The position numbers and the translations under genes are program-made. This document shows positions 16,831 through 24,998 of a stretch of 64,000 nucleotides of DNA, piece after piece (position 1 is the stretch's first letter; the number at the start of each line of letters is the position of its first letter). The DNA is from Deltaproteobacteria bacterium (GTDB lineage: Bacteria; Desulfobacterota; Desulfomonilia; UBA1062), in contig JAKPQL010000032.1 of the NCBI GenBank assembly GCA_029547045.1, positions 1-64,000 of the forward strand, in the 5' to 3' direction. A model generated the notes under the pieces. That model did not search any database, was not told the DNA's origin, and worked only from the letters and a program-made list of their open reading frames with translations.

Positions 16831-18927
16831 TCATGCCTCCAGGAACGCCATGCGCTCGATGCTGTGCACGTCAAGGATGAGGGAAACCCTGCCGTTGCCC
16901 AGGATCGTTGCGCCCGAGGTGCCCTCTATCTTCTTGAAGTTCTTGTCGATGCTCTTGATCACCGCCTGGGTCTGTCCGAGCACGTCGTCCACCAGGATGC
17001 CGAACCTGCTGGCCTCGCCGTGGAGGACCACCACCAGCGCCTCGGTGGGATCGGTCTTGTCGGAGGGCAGGTGGAAGAGGTCGTACAGGCGGACCAGGGG
17101 AAGGTAGTCTCCCCTGATGTCCACGAGCTCACCCTTGCCCTCCACGGTCTTGACCTCGGTCCTGGATGGGCGTACCGACTTGTCGATGACGGAAAGGGGG
17201 ATGGTGAGCACCTCGTCGCCGACCTTGACCATCATGCCGTCAATGATGGCGAGCGTGAGCGGCAGCTTCACGCGGAACGTTGAGCCTTTGCCATCCTCCG
17301 ACATGATCTCCACGCTCCCCCTGAGCTCCTCGATGTTGCGCTTCACCACGTCCATTCCCACGCCCCGGCCGGAGAGCTCGCTCACCTTCTCGGCCGTGGA
17401 CAGGCCCGGCGCGAAGAGCATGTCGAAGATCTCCTTGTCCGAGTATGATCGCCCGGGCTCCGCCTGGCCCTTCTCGATGGCCTTGGCCAGGACCTTTTTC
17501 TTGTCGATGCCCTTGCCGTCGTCGGAGATTTCGATGAAGATGTTGCCTTCGCGCTGGAAGGCCTTGAGCCAGATGGTCCCCACCTCGGGCTTGCCCAGGC
17601 GCCGACGCTCTTCGGGGGATTCGATACCGTGGTCGATGGAGTTCCTTATCATGTGCTTCAGGGGGTCGCTGATCTGCTCGATCACGTTCTTGTCCAGCTC
17701 CGTCTCGGTACCGCTCATCTTGATCTCGATCTTCTTGCCCAGTTCGAAGGAGAGGTCCCTCACCACCCTGCGGAAGCGGTTGAACGTCCCCTCCACGGGC
17801 ACCATGCGGACCCGCATGACCTGCTCCTGGAGGTCCCGGGAGATGCGCTCCAGGGCAGAGGTGGCTCCCTGCAGAGAGCGGGACAGGGTGGACTCGGTGA
17901 TCTCGCTGGCGCACTGGGACATGCGCGCCACGGATATGACCATCTCCCCCACCAGGTTCACCAGCTTGTCGAGCTTGTCCGTGTCCACCCTGATGGTGGC
18001 GGCCTTGGTGATCTTCCGGCTCTGGGATTGGGCCAGGGCCATCTTCTCCATGGTCTCCCGGGACACCTTGCCCTTTTCCACCAGGGCCTGGCCCGTGGTC
18101 TTGTGCTCCTTGAGGGCCTCCAGCACGTCGTCTTCCCGGACCAGCCCCTTTTCCACCAGGATCTCTCCGATAGGCTTCTCGGCAAGGGAGAGATCCACGC
18201 CCTCCTTGTACTGGGAGGATATGTCGACAATGGCGATCTCGTTCTCGTCCACGACGAAGATGAACACGTTGTTCACGTCCGTCAGCGACCGGGTGGTGCG
18301 CAGGATGATTTCCCAGGTGGTGTAGCAGGTGGTGGGGACGATGTTGTAGAAGTCGGGGATGGCGTTCGTGTACGCCCTGGACTCGAGTATCTCGCCCAGG
18401 TCTTTCAGCTCCTGGATGAGCATGATGGGGTCCTGGCCGGTGGCCAGGATGTCGGGGCGGAATTTCATGGATATGGACAGCACCTTCTCTCCGGTCTTGT
18501 CCCCGTTCTTCGGCTTCGCCCCCGGCGCCTCGCCTGCGCCCTGCGCGATACCGGTGAACCGCTTGAGGGTCTGGACGGATTCCTCCACCTCGGCGATGTC
18601 GATGTCCTCGCCCTCGCTCTGCGCCGCGATCATCCGCTTGAGGAAATCCACCGAGGTCAGCAGCGTGGAGATGAGCTTCTTGGTTATGCTCAGTTCCTTT
18701 TTCCTGATCCTGTCCAGGATGTTTTCGATGGAGTGGGTGTAGTTGCTCACCGCCTCGAAGCCCACGAGGCCGGCGGAACCCTTTATGGTGTGGGCGGCCC
18801 GGAAGACCCTGTTGATAGTGTCTTCGTCCTCGCGGTCCTCTTCCAGGCGGATGAGGCCGCTTTCGAGCTCTCGGATCTCATCCTCGCTTTCCTCCATGAA
18901 TACCTTGACGAGTTCATCCATAGCCAT
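16831..18927 (-). CDS. cheA: Chemotaxis histidine kinase CheA with extra IGEILVEKG-type repeat segment
   Basis: Hpt FRAAHTIKGSAGLVGF; HATPase DPLKHMIRNSIDHGIE...GRGVGMDVVKRNIEEL; CheW-like C-terminus; insert KPIGEILVEKGLVREDDVLEALKEHKTTGQALVEKGKVS. Confidence 0.95.
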   Translation of the reverse strand: MAMDELVKVFMEESEDEIRELESGLIRLEEDREDEDTINRVFRAAHTIKGSAGLVGFEAVSNYTHSIENILDRIRKKELSITKKLISTLLTSVDFLKRMIAAQSEGEDIDIAEVEESVQTLKRFTGIAQGAGEAPGAKPKNGDKTGEKVLSISMKFRPDILATGQDPIMLIQELKDLGEILESRAYTNAIPDFYNIVPTTCYTTWEIILRTTRSLTDVNNVFIFVVDENEIAIVDISSQYKEGVDLSLAEKPIGEILVEKGLVREDDVLEALKEHKTTGQALVEKGKVSRETMEKMALAQSQSRKITKAATIRVDTDKLDKLVNLVGEMVISVARMSQCASEITESTLSRSLQGATSALERISRDLQEQVMRVRMVPVEGTFNRFRRVVRDLSFELGKKIEIKMSGTETELDKNVIEQISDPLKHMIRNSIDHGIESPEERRRLGKPEVGTIWLKAFQREGNIFIEISDDGKGIDKKKVLAKAIEKGQAEPGRSYSDKEIFDMLFAPGLSTAEKVSELSGRGVGMDVVKRNIEELRGSVEIMSEDGKGSTFRVKLPLTLAIIDGMMVKVGDEVLTIPLSVIDKSVRPSRTEVKTVEGKGELVDIRGDYLPLVRLYDLFHLPSDKTDPTEALVVVLHGEASRFGILVDDVLGQTQAVIKSIDKNFKKIEGTSGATILGNGRVSLILDVHSIERMAFLEA

Positions 18928-18930
18928 GGG

Positions 18931-19311
18931 TTACCTCATGAATTTTTTTGTGACATAGACCAGCTGCTCGGGTTTGAACGGCTTCACGAGCCAGCCGGAA
19001 GCGCCCGCCTGCTTGCCTTTGAGCTTCATCTCCTCCTGCGACTCCGTGGTGAGCACCAGGATGGGGAGGAACCGGAAGGGGGTCTTCTTCACCTCCTTGA
19101 TGAAGGTGATGCCGTCCATGACGGGCATGTTGATGTCGCTGATGATCATGCCGATGACGTCGCCGTGCTTGTGGGCGTCGGTGAGCTTTTCCAGCCCGTC
19201 GGCGCCGTTCACCGCGTTGACGGTCTCGAAGCCGGCCGCCCTGAGCGTGTAGTTCACCGACGCGCGGAGCGTGGCAGAGTCGTCCACCACGAGGATCTTC
19301 TTCTTGATCAT
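18931..19311 (-). CDS. CheY-like response regulator
   Basis: MIKKKILVVDDSATLRASVNYTLRAAGFETV...MIISDINMPVMDGITFI...LVKPFKPEQL. Confidence 0.94.
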   Translation of the reverse strand: MIKKKILVVDDSATLRASVNYTLRAAGFETVNAVNGADGLEKLTDAHKHGDVIGMIISDINMPVMDGITFIKEVKKTPFRFLPILVLTTESQEEMKLKGKQAGASGWLVKPFKPEQLVYVTKKFMR

Positions 19312-19604
19312 GACAACGCCTCCTTCAGGGCTAGCGAGAACCCGGAAAGGTCCAGGATCTCCTGGATCGCCGGGTTGACGGCCCTGATGCGCAGGGAACC
19401 CTCAGCCTCCACGGTCCTCTTGAGCGAGTACAGGAGCTGCAGGCCCGAGATGTCCATCTCCTCGACCCTGCTCAGGTCGATGTTGATATCCTGGGAGGCG
19501 TCCTCCATGAGCAGCTCCAGGGAGGAATGGATCGTCTCGATGTTCGATACGGTCAGGTTGCCCTTGAATACGATAACCCCTTTGCTGTCGATGTCTATCT
19601 CCAT
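19308..19604 (-). CDS. STAS-domain anti-sigma-factor-antagonist-like protein
   Basis: INIDLSRVEEMDISGLQLLYSLKRTV: STAS fold with the DxSGLQ phosphorylatable-serine motif. Confidence 0.87.
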   Translation of the reverse strand: MEIDIDSKGVIVFKGNLTVSNIETIHSSLELLMEDASQDINIDLSRVEEMDISGLQLLYSLKRTVEAEGSLRIRAVNPAIQEILDLSGFSLALKEALS

Positions 19605-19608
19605 CGCC

Positions 19609-19917
19609 TCACCTCATGGATATGGGAAAGAGTTTGTCCAGCTTGACCGCCTTGAAGATATTGAAGAGGTTCTCATGGATGCCCTTGATCTCGAAGGATG
19701 CCTTTGCGCTGTCCAGGCTCTTGAAGAACATGAGAATCTTGCCGATGCCGGATGAGCCCATGGTGGGCACCAGGGCGAGATCCATCACGACCTTCTTCGG
19801 TTTCTGCATGGTGATCTTGTTGAGCTCTGATCGGAGAATCTCCGCCGCCGGGGTGTCCACGGCGCCGGACACCTTCACGAACAGGGTATCGCCCGCTGTC
19901 TTGGTCGTAACATCCAT
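19609..19917 (-). CDS. STAS-domain anti-sigma-factor-antagonist-like protein
   Basis: MDVTTKTAGDTLFVKVSGAVDTPAAEILRSEL...VVMDLALVPTMGSSGIGKILMF. Confidence 0.85.
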   Translation of the reverse strand: MDVTTKTAGDTLFVKVSGAVDTPAAEILRSELNKITMQKPKKVVMDLALVPTMGSSGIGKILMFFKSLDSAKASFEIKGIHENLFNIFKAVKLDKLFPISMR

Positions 19918-20187
19918 GCCCCACCTCCTTTTGTGCCGCTTTGTTCGAAGTTCTCGGGACCTGGCAGGTCTTCACAGTACCCATCGGAAATCCCCGGACC
20001 AATCTTTATGGGAAGTCGACGACCGGGCTGATCGCCAAGAAGGGAAGCGATGGGATGCTCGGTTCTCCCCGTCAGTGAGCCCCATGGGTACCCGCACCAC
20101 GCCGACATATCCGGTTAATAACCATGGGGAGAGAATTATCAAGATGACCGGGTGCTCCAGGTGAACGGCAGCTCTGGAACATGCGCA

Positions 20188-20216
20188 TTGACAGGGACCG
20201 AAATGAGATATATCTA
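20188..20216 (+). promoter_or_regulatory. candidate sigma-70-type promoter upstream of rapZ
   Basis: TTGACA (20188-20193), 17-nt spacer, TATCTA (20211-20216). The TTGCCA...TATACAAT region just downstream may be a second promoter. Confidence 0.45.
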
Positions 20217-20321
20217 GAACCGACGGGCTTGAGGTTGCCAGGGCGTGATATACAATATTATAAATAAATTACAAACACTTGCGCGGTTCCGTGAGAGCTG
20301 TGGGGCCGTGGGGTTGAACCC

Positions 20322-21191
20322 GTGAAGAACGCCTTCATCCTCGTCATCACCGGTCTGTCCGGCTCCGGAAAATCCACGGCACTCAAGGCCATCGAGGACG
20401 AGGGGTTCTTCTGCATGGACAACATGCCCATCGACCTCATCACCAAGTTCCTGGAGCTGTACGACTCGGCGTCCTTCACCATCCACAAGGTCTGCATCTG
20501 CATGGACATCCGTGCAGGAGCCCCCTTCTTTACCGAGAAGGCGCCCAAGATCATCTCGATGCTGCGCAGCTTCAGCGATGACGTTCGTCTCGTGTTCCTC
20601 GAAGCGGGCAAGGAGAACCTGCTGAACCGCTACAAGGAGACCAGGCGTCGGCACCCCCTGAGTGACACGCATCCCAACCTGCTCGACGCCATCGAGGCGG
20701 AGATCGAGCTGCTCTCGCCGCTGCGCGGGATCGCGAACTTCATCGTGAACACCTCGCAGCTCAATGTCCACGAGCTTTCCGCCCGGATGAAGGAGATCGC
20801 CTCCAAACAGGACAGAACTCGGGACATGTCCATCGAGGTGTGCTCCTTCGGGTTCAAACGGGGCATACCCATGGACTCCGACATCATCATGGACGTCAGG
20901 TACCTTCCCAACCCCTATTTCAAGGACGACCTCAAGGACAAGACCGGTCTTGACGCAGAGGTGCGGGAGTACCTCCTCTCCCATGACACCTATCTGCAGT
21001 TCATGGAGCGGTTCAAGGGACTGATCGCCTTCATCCTTCCCCTGTGCAGGAAGGAAGGGCGGGCATATCTGAACATCGCCATCGGATGCACCGGCGGCAG
21101 GCACAGGTCCGTGGCCGTGGCCGAGGAGATCAGGCAGGCCATACATGATGCCGGGTACCAGACCAGGCTGAGACACCGTGACATCTCATGA
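20322..21191 (+). CDS. rapZ: RNase adapter protein RapZ
   Basis: FILVITGLSGSGKSTALKAIEDEGFFCMDNMP...IAIGCTGGRHRSVAVAEEI. Confidence 0.95.
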   Translation: MKNAFILVITGLSGSGKSTALKAIEDEGFFCMDNMPIDLITKFLELYDSASFTIHKVCICMDIRAGAPFFTEKAPKIISMLRSFSDDVRLVFLEAGKENLLNRYKETRRRHPLSDTHPNLLDAIEAEIELLSPLRGIANFIVNTSQLNVHELSARMKEIASKQDRTRDMSIEVCSFGFKRGIPMDSDIIMDVRYLPNPYFKDDLKDKTGLDAEVREYLLSHDTYLQFMERFKGLIAFILPLCRKEGRAYLNIAIGCTGGRHRSVAVAEEIRQAIHDAGYQTRLRHRDIS

Positions 21192-21205
21192 GGAGGTTCT
21201 GATCG

Positions 21206-21619
21206 ATGGTCGGTATTATCGTCGTGGCGCACGGGGACCTGGCACGCGCCTTTGAGGAAACGGCCCAGATGATCGTGGGGCCCACGGAAGCGTTCAAGGC
21301 GTGTTCGTTCGCCCAGGGTACCGACGTGGATGACCTGAGAAAGCTCCTGAAGACCTCCATCAAGGAGGTGAACAGGGGGGAGGGCGTCATCATCCTCACG
21401 GACATGTTCGGCGGGACCCCGTCGAACATCAGCCTGTCGTTCCTGGAGAACGGCAAGATCGAGGTTATCACCGGAGTGAATCTCCCCATGGTGATCACCG
21501 CGCTCACCAAGAGGAAGGGGAAAGATATCGGAGAGCTGGCGCGGATGCTCAAGGAAGGAGGATCGAAGAACATCCATATCGCTTCCGAGATCCTCGCCAC
21601 CACTGTGGCCGAGAAATGA
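21206..21619 (+). CDS. PTS mannose-family EIIA component
   Basis: MVGIIVVAHGDLARAFEETAQMIVG...VIILTDMFGGTPSNISL. Confidence 0.92.
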   Translation: MVGIIVVAHGDLARAFEETAQMIVGPTEAFKACSFAQGTDVDDLRKLLKTSIKEVNRGEGVIILTDMFGGTPSNISLSFLENGKIEVITGVNLPMVITALTKRKGKDIGELARMLKEGGSKNIHIASEILATTVAEK

Positions 21620-22104
21620 ACGTATTGCTCGTCCGGGTGGATGACAGGTTCATCCACGGGCAGATACTGGAATCCTGGATTCCTCACCTGAAGGCCCAGG
21701 GCGTGGTGGTCGCCAGCGACTGCCTGGCCCAGGACCAGATCCAGAAGGCCATCATGTCCATGGCCATACCCGAGCGGATCCAGCTGAGGATCGTGGGACT
21801 GGAAGACGCAGTGGGCCTCAAGGACGATTGCGCCATGGACGACAAGCGCACCCTGGTCATCGTGTCGAGCATCAAGGACGCGTTCAGGCTCCACGGGGGA
21901 GGGATCCCCTTCACCCGCCTCAATATCGGGAACTGCAAATCCACGACCGGATCCCGCCAGGTTTCCTACTCCGTATGGGTGGACGATGAGGACCTCGCCC
22001 TGGTCCGGCAGCTCATTGACAATGGGGTGGAGGTGACGCTCCAGTCCGTGCCCCGCGAGCGGTGTATTGACATGAGGTCGATTCTTGATATGGTGGACCT
22101 ATGA
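21616..22104 (+). CDS. PTS mannose-family EIIB component
   Basis: MNVLLVRVDDRFIHGQILESWIP...RLNIGNCKS. Confidence 0.92.
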   Translation: MNVLLVRVDDRFIHGQILESWIPHLKAQGVVVASDCLAQDQIQKAIMSMAIPERIQLRIVGLEDAVGLKDDCAMDDKRTLVIVSSIKDAFRLHGGGIPFTRLNIGNCKSTTGSRQVSYSVWVDDEDLALVRQLIDNGVEVTLQSVPRERCIDMRSILDMVDL

Positions 22105-22775
22105 TCACGGCGGGAATGCTCGGAGTGCTCGCAGGGGCTGCCCTGTGGATGGACAGGGTGTTCCTCTTCCAGTTCATGGTGAGCAGGCCCGTCATCATGG
22201 GGCCTCTCATCGGCCTGGTCATGGGGGACCCGAGGGTCGGCATCATGGTGGGTGCGTCCCTGGAGCTGCTGTGGCTGAACTCCCCGCCGGTGGGTGCATA
22301 CCTCCCCCATGACGAGAGCTTCTGCACCGCAGTCGCGGTTCCCGTGGCCATAGCCGCCTGCCGGGGCATGGACCCCGCAGCGGCCTCGGGGTTCGCCATT
22401 CTCCTGAGCCTCCCCACGGCCATGGCAGGCAGGATCCTCGACACGAGACTCAGGACCATGAACGAGGGCCTCATCCCCCCAGGCACTGAAGCGGGGGAGA
22501 GGGACGTGTCCATGGCCCTGGGGAAGGCCGTGCTCAGGGCGTTTCTGCTGGCACTGACGGCGATACTGCTCTGTGTTGCGGTCATCAGCGCGGCTGCGGT
22601 CTTCCTCGGGGCTCTTCTCCCCGATATCGTCGTGAAGGCCCTGAAGCTCATGCCCTTTGCCTGCGTGGTGGTGGGGCTTGCGGCACTCGTGTCCCGCGAA
22701 ATGCCACGGAAGCTCCATGCCGGCCTGTTCGCCGTGGGCATGGTCCTGGTCATCCTGCTCGCATGGATGTGGTGA
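22101..22775 (+). CDS. PTS mannose-family EIIC-like membrane component
   Basis: Hydrophobic; MVSRPVIMGPLIGLVMGDPRVGIMVGASLELLWLNSPPVGAYLPHDESF. Confidence 0.87.
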   Translation: MITAGMLGVLAGAALWMDRVFLFQFMVSRPVIMGPLIGLVMGDPRVGIMVGASLELLWLNSPPVGAYLPHDESFCTAVAVPVAIAACRGMDPAAASGFAILLSLPTAMAGRILDTRLRTMNEGLIPPGTEAGERDVSMALGKAVLRAFLLALTAILLCVAVISAAAVFLGALLPDIVVKALKLMPFACVVVGLAALVSREMPRKLHAGLFAVGMVLVILLAWMW

Positions 22776-23974
22776 CCTTCAGGCGGGCGAGCACCGGGGA
22801 CCTCCATGCGCTGGTGAGCCTCGAACGCCAGGTGTTCCCGTCCCCCTGGGGCGCGGACACCTTCGATGCCACCTTGGAGGACCCCCGGTGCATATCGGCC
22901 CTGGCCGTTGAGGACGGCGGCCTGGCCGGGTACTGCCTGGCGCTGGACCTGAGCTCCACGGTCCATATCCTGAACCTGGCGGTCCATCCGGCCTGGCGCA
23001 GGAGGGGCATTGCCAGGCGGCTCGTGCGGGAGGTCGTGGCACAGGCGGTGGAGAGCGGGAAGACCTGTGCGGTGCTGGAGGTGAGGACATCCAACACCCA
23101 TGCCCGGTCACTCTATGCGTCCATGGGCTTCACGCATGTGAGCACCTGGAGGAGATACTACACCGATACGGATGAGGATGCGGTCATTATGGTGAAGGAT
23201 TTGCGATCCCGCCTGCCCAGGGATGTATGGTGCGAGGTTGTTCAGAACATGGAGGTGGCCCGCTCCACCTTCCACCTGATCCTCGAGGGAGACCTCCCCC
23301 AGGCCTTGCCCGGCCAGTTCGCCATGATCCGGGTGAGCTCGACCAGCGAGCCCTTCCTCAGGAGGCCCCTGGCCGTCCTCGGCCAGAAACAGTACAAAAC
23401 GGAGTTCCTCTTCAAGGTGAGGGGGCCGGGAACGGACATCCTTGCCCGGAAGAGACCCGGCGGCAGGATCAAGGTCCTTGGGCCCCTGGGAAACGGCTTC
23501 GGCCGCACACCTGCGCTCCACGTGATCTACCTGGCCGGAGGCACCGGGATACCGCCGGTCCTGTCCTTGGCAGAGACCATGGGAAGGGGGATCTTCATCC
23601 TGGGCGCCCGGGACGCCGGAGACCTGCCCCTGCTGGACAGGATCCATTCCATCCCGGGCACCCGGACCGTTCTCATGACCGAGGACGGTTCCTGCGGCGT
23701 GAAAGGGCTCGCCACAGACGCCCTTGCGGAGGTCCTGTCCGGCATCGACGAACCGGCGGATGCCATGATCTATGCCTGCGGGCCGGGGGCCATGCTGAAG
23801 GCGGCGGCCAGGATGGCCGCAGACAAGGGCGTCGGTTGCGAGGTTTCCCTGGAGGAACGCATGTCCTGCGGCTTCGGAGCCTGCGCCGGATGCGTCACAA
23901 AGACAAGGAACGGGTCCATGAGGGTGTGCAGGGAAGGGCCGGTCTTTCCCGCACGGGAGCTCGTATGGGACTGA
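22763..23974 (+). CDS. Fusion: RimI-like GNAT acetyltransferase and dihydroorotate dehydrogenase electron-transfer subunit PyrK
   Basis: N-terminus GNAT (VHPAWRRRGIARRLVREVV...VLEVRTSNTHARSLYASMGF); C-terminus PyrK (ALPGQFAMIRVSS...FLRRPLAVLG...YLAGGTGIPPVLSLA...CGFGACAGCVTKT) in a single ORF. Confidence 0.9.
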   Translation: MDVVTFRRASTGDLHALVSLERQVFPSPWGADTFDATLEDPRCISALAVEDGGLAGYCLALDLSSTVHILNLAVHPAWRRRGIARRLVREVVAQAVESGKTCAVLEVRTSNTHARSLYASMGFTHVSTWRRYYTDTDEDAVIMVKDLRSRLPRDVWCEVVQNMEVARSTFHLILEGDLPQALPGQFAMIRVSSTSEPFLRRPLAVLGQKQYKTEFLFKVRGPGTDILARKRPGGRIKVLGPLGNGFGRTPALHVIYLAGGTGIPPVLSLAETMGRGIFILGARDAGDLPLLDRIHSIPGTRTVLMTEDGSCGVKGLATDALAEVLSGIDEPADAMIYACGPGAMLKAAARMAADKGVGCEVSLEERMSCGFGACAGCVTKTRNGSMRVCREGPVFPARELVWD

Positions 23975-24888
23975 ACATCAACACTATTGTGGAGATAGCA
24001 CCGGGTCTTCACCTGAAGAACCCGGTCATGAGCGCGTCAGGCACCTTTGCATACGGCGAGGAGTTCGCCGACTTCTTCGACCTGTCCATTCTGGGCGCGG
24101 TGGTGACCAAAGGCCTGTCCCTTGCGCCCAAGGAGGGCAACCCCACACCCCGCATCGTGGAGACCGCATGCGGCATGATCAATTCCATAGGGCTGGAGAA
24201 CGTGGGGATACCGGCCTTCCTCAGGGACAAGCTGCCATTTCTGCTCAGGTTCGATACCCGGGTCATCGTCAATTTCTTCGGCACCACGGAGGACGAGTAC
24301 GTACGTGCGGCCGAGGCCCTGGACACTGCAGGGGTAAGCGCCCTGGAGATGAACGTGTCCTGCCCGAACGTGAAGAAGGGGGGCATAGAGTTCGGCAGGG
24401 ACCCTGAGGCACTCCATGCCCTGGTGAAGAGGGTCCGTCGTGCCTGCTCGAGGCCGCTCATCGTGAAGCTCTCACCCATGGTCACAGATATCCGTTCCGT
24501 TGCCCTGGCCGTCCAGGAGGCACGTGCGGACGCCCTGACCTGCAGCAACACCCTGCCTGCCATGGCCATTGACGAGAAGACCCGGAGGCCGGTGCTGGGA
24601 AACCTCACGGGGGGGCTCTCCGGGCCCGCCATCAAGCCTGTGGCCCTCAAGATCGTGTGGGAGGTTTCCAGGGCGGTGAACATCCCGGTCATCGCCTCGG
24701 GGGGCATCGTGAGCGCCGCCGATGCCGTGCAATTCCTGCTGGCAGGGGCATGTGCCGTACAGGTGGGCAGCGCGGGCCTGCGCGACCCGATGTGCTACCC
24801 CGTGATCATCGACGGCATCAGGGCCTACCTGGAAGAGCATGGCATGCAGGACGTCTCCTGCCTCGTGGGGGGTCTCGTCACGGACTGA
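23965..24888 (+). CDS. pyrD: Dihydroorotate dehydrogenase catalytic subunit (class 1B)
   Basis: MGLNINTIVEIAPGLHLKNPVMSASGTFAYGEEF...MNVSCPNVKKGG...VIASGGIVSAADAVQFLLAGACAVQVGSA; overlaps the pyrK stop. Confidence 0.95.
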   Translation: MGLNINTIVEIAPGLHLKNPVMSASGTFAYGEEFADFFDLSILGAVVTKGLSLAPKEGNPTPRIVETACGMINSIGLENVGIPAFLRDKLPFLLRFDTRVIVNFFGTTEDEYVRAAEALDTAGVSALEMNVSCPNVKKGGIEFGRDPEALHALVKRVRRACSRPLIVKLSPMVTDIRSVALAVQEARADALTCSNTLPAMAIDEKTRRPVLGNLTGGLSGPAIKPVALKIVWEVSRAVNIPVIASGGIVSAADAVQFLLAGACAVQVGSAGLRDPMCYPVIIDGIRAYLEEHGMQDVSCLVGGLVTD

Positions 24889-24998
24889 ACGGGTGATACG
24901 CGTGCGTCTGGCACCCGGGGCCATGGAATGATCTGTACCTCCTTTGTGTTGTCGCCCGCAGAGGGCGGCACGCGGAATTTTCCGGGGAGGTATCCCTA

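Noticed and set aside
24947-24967. Hairpin between pyrD and comEC as a terminator
   Set aside because: Stem of about 8 bp with a G-U pair, and the T-run is offset by about 8 nt; inconclusive without RNA data.
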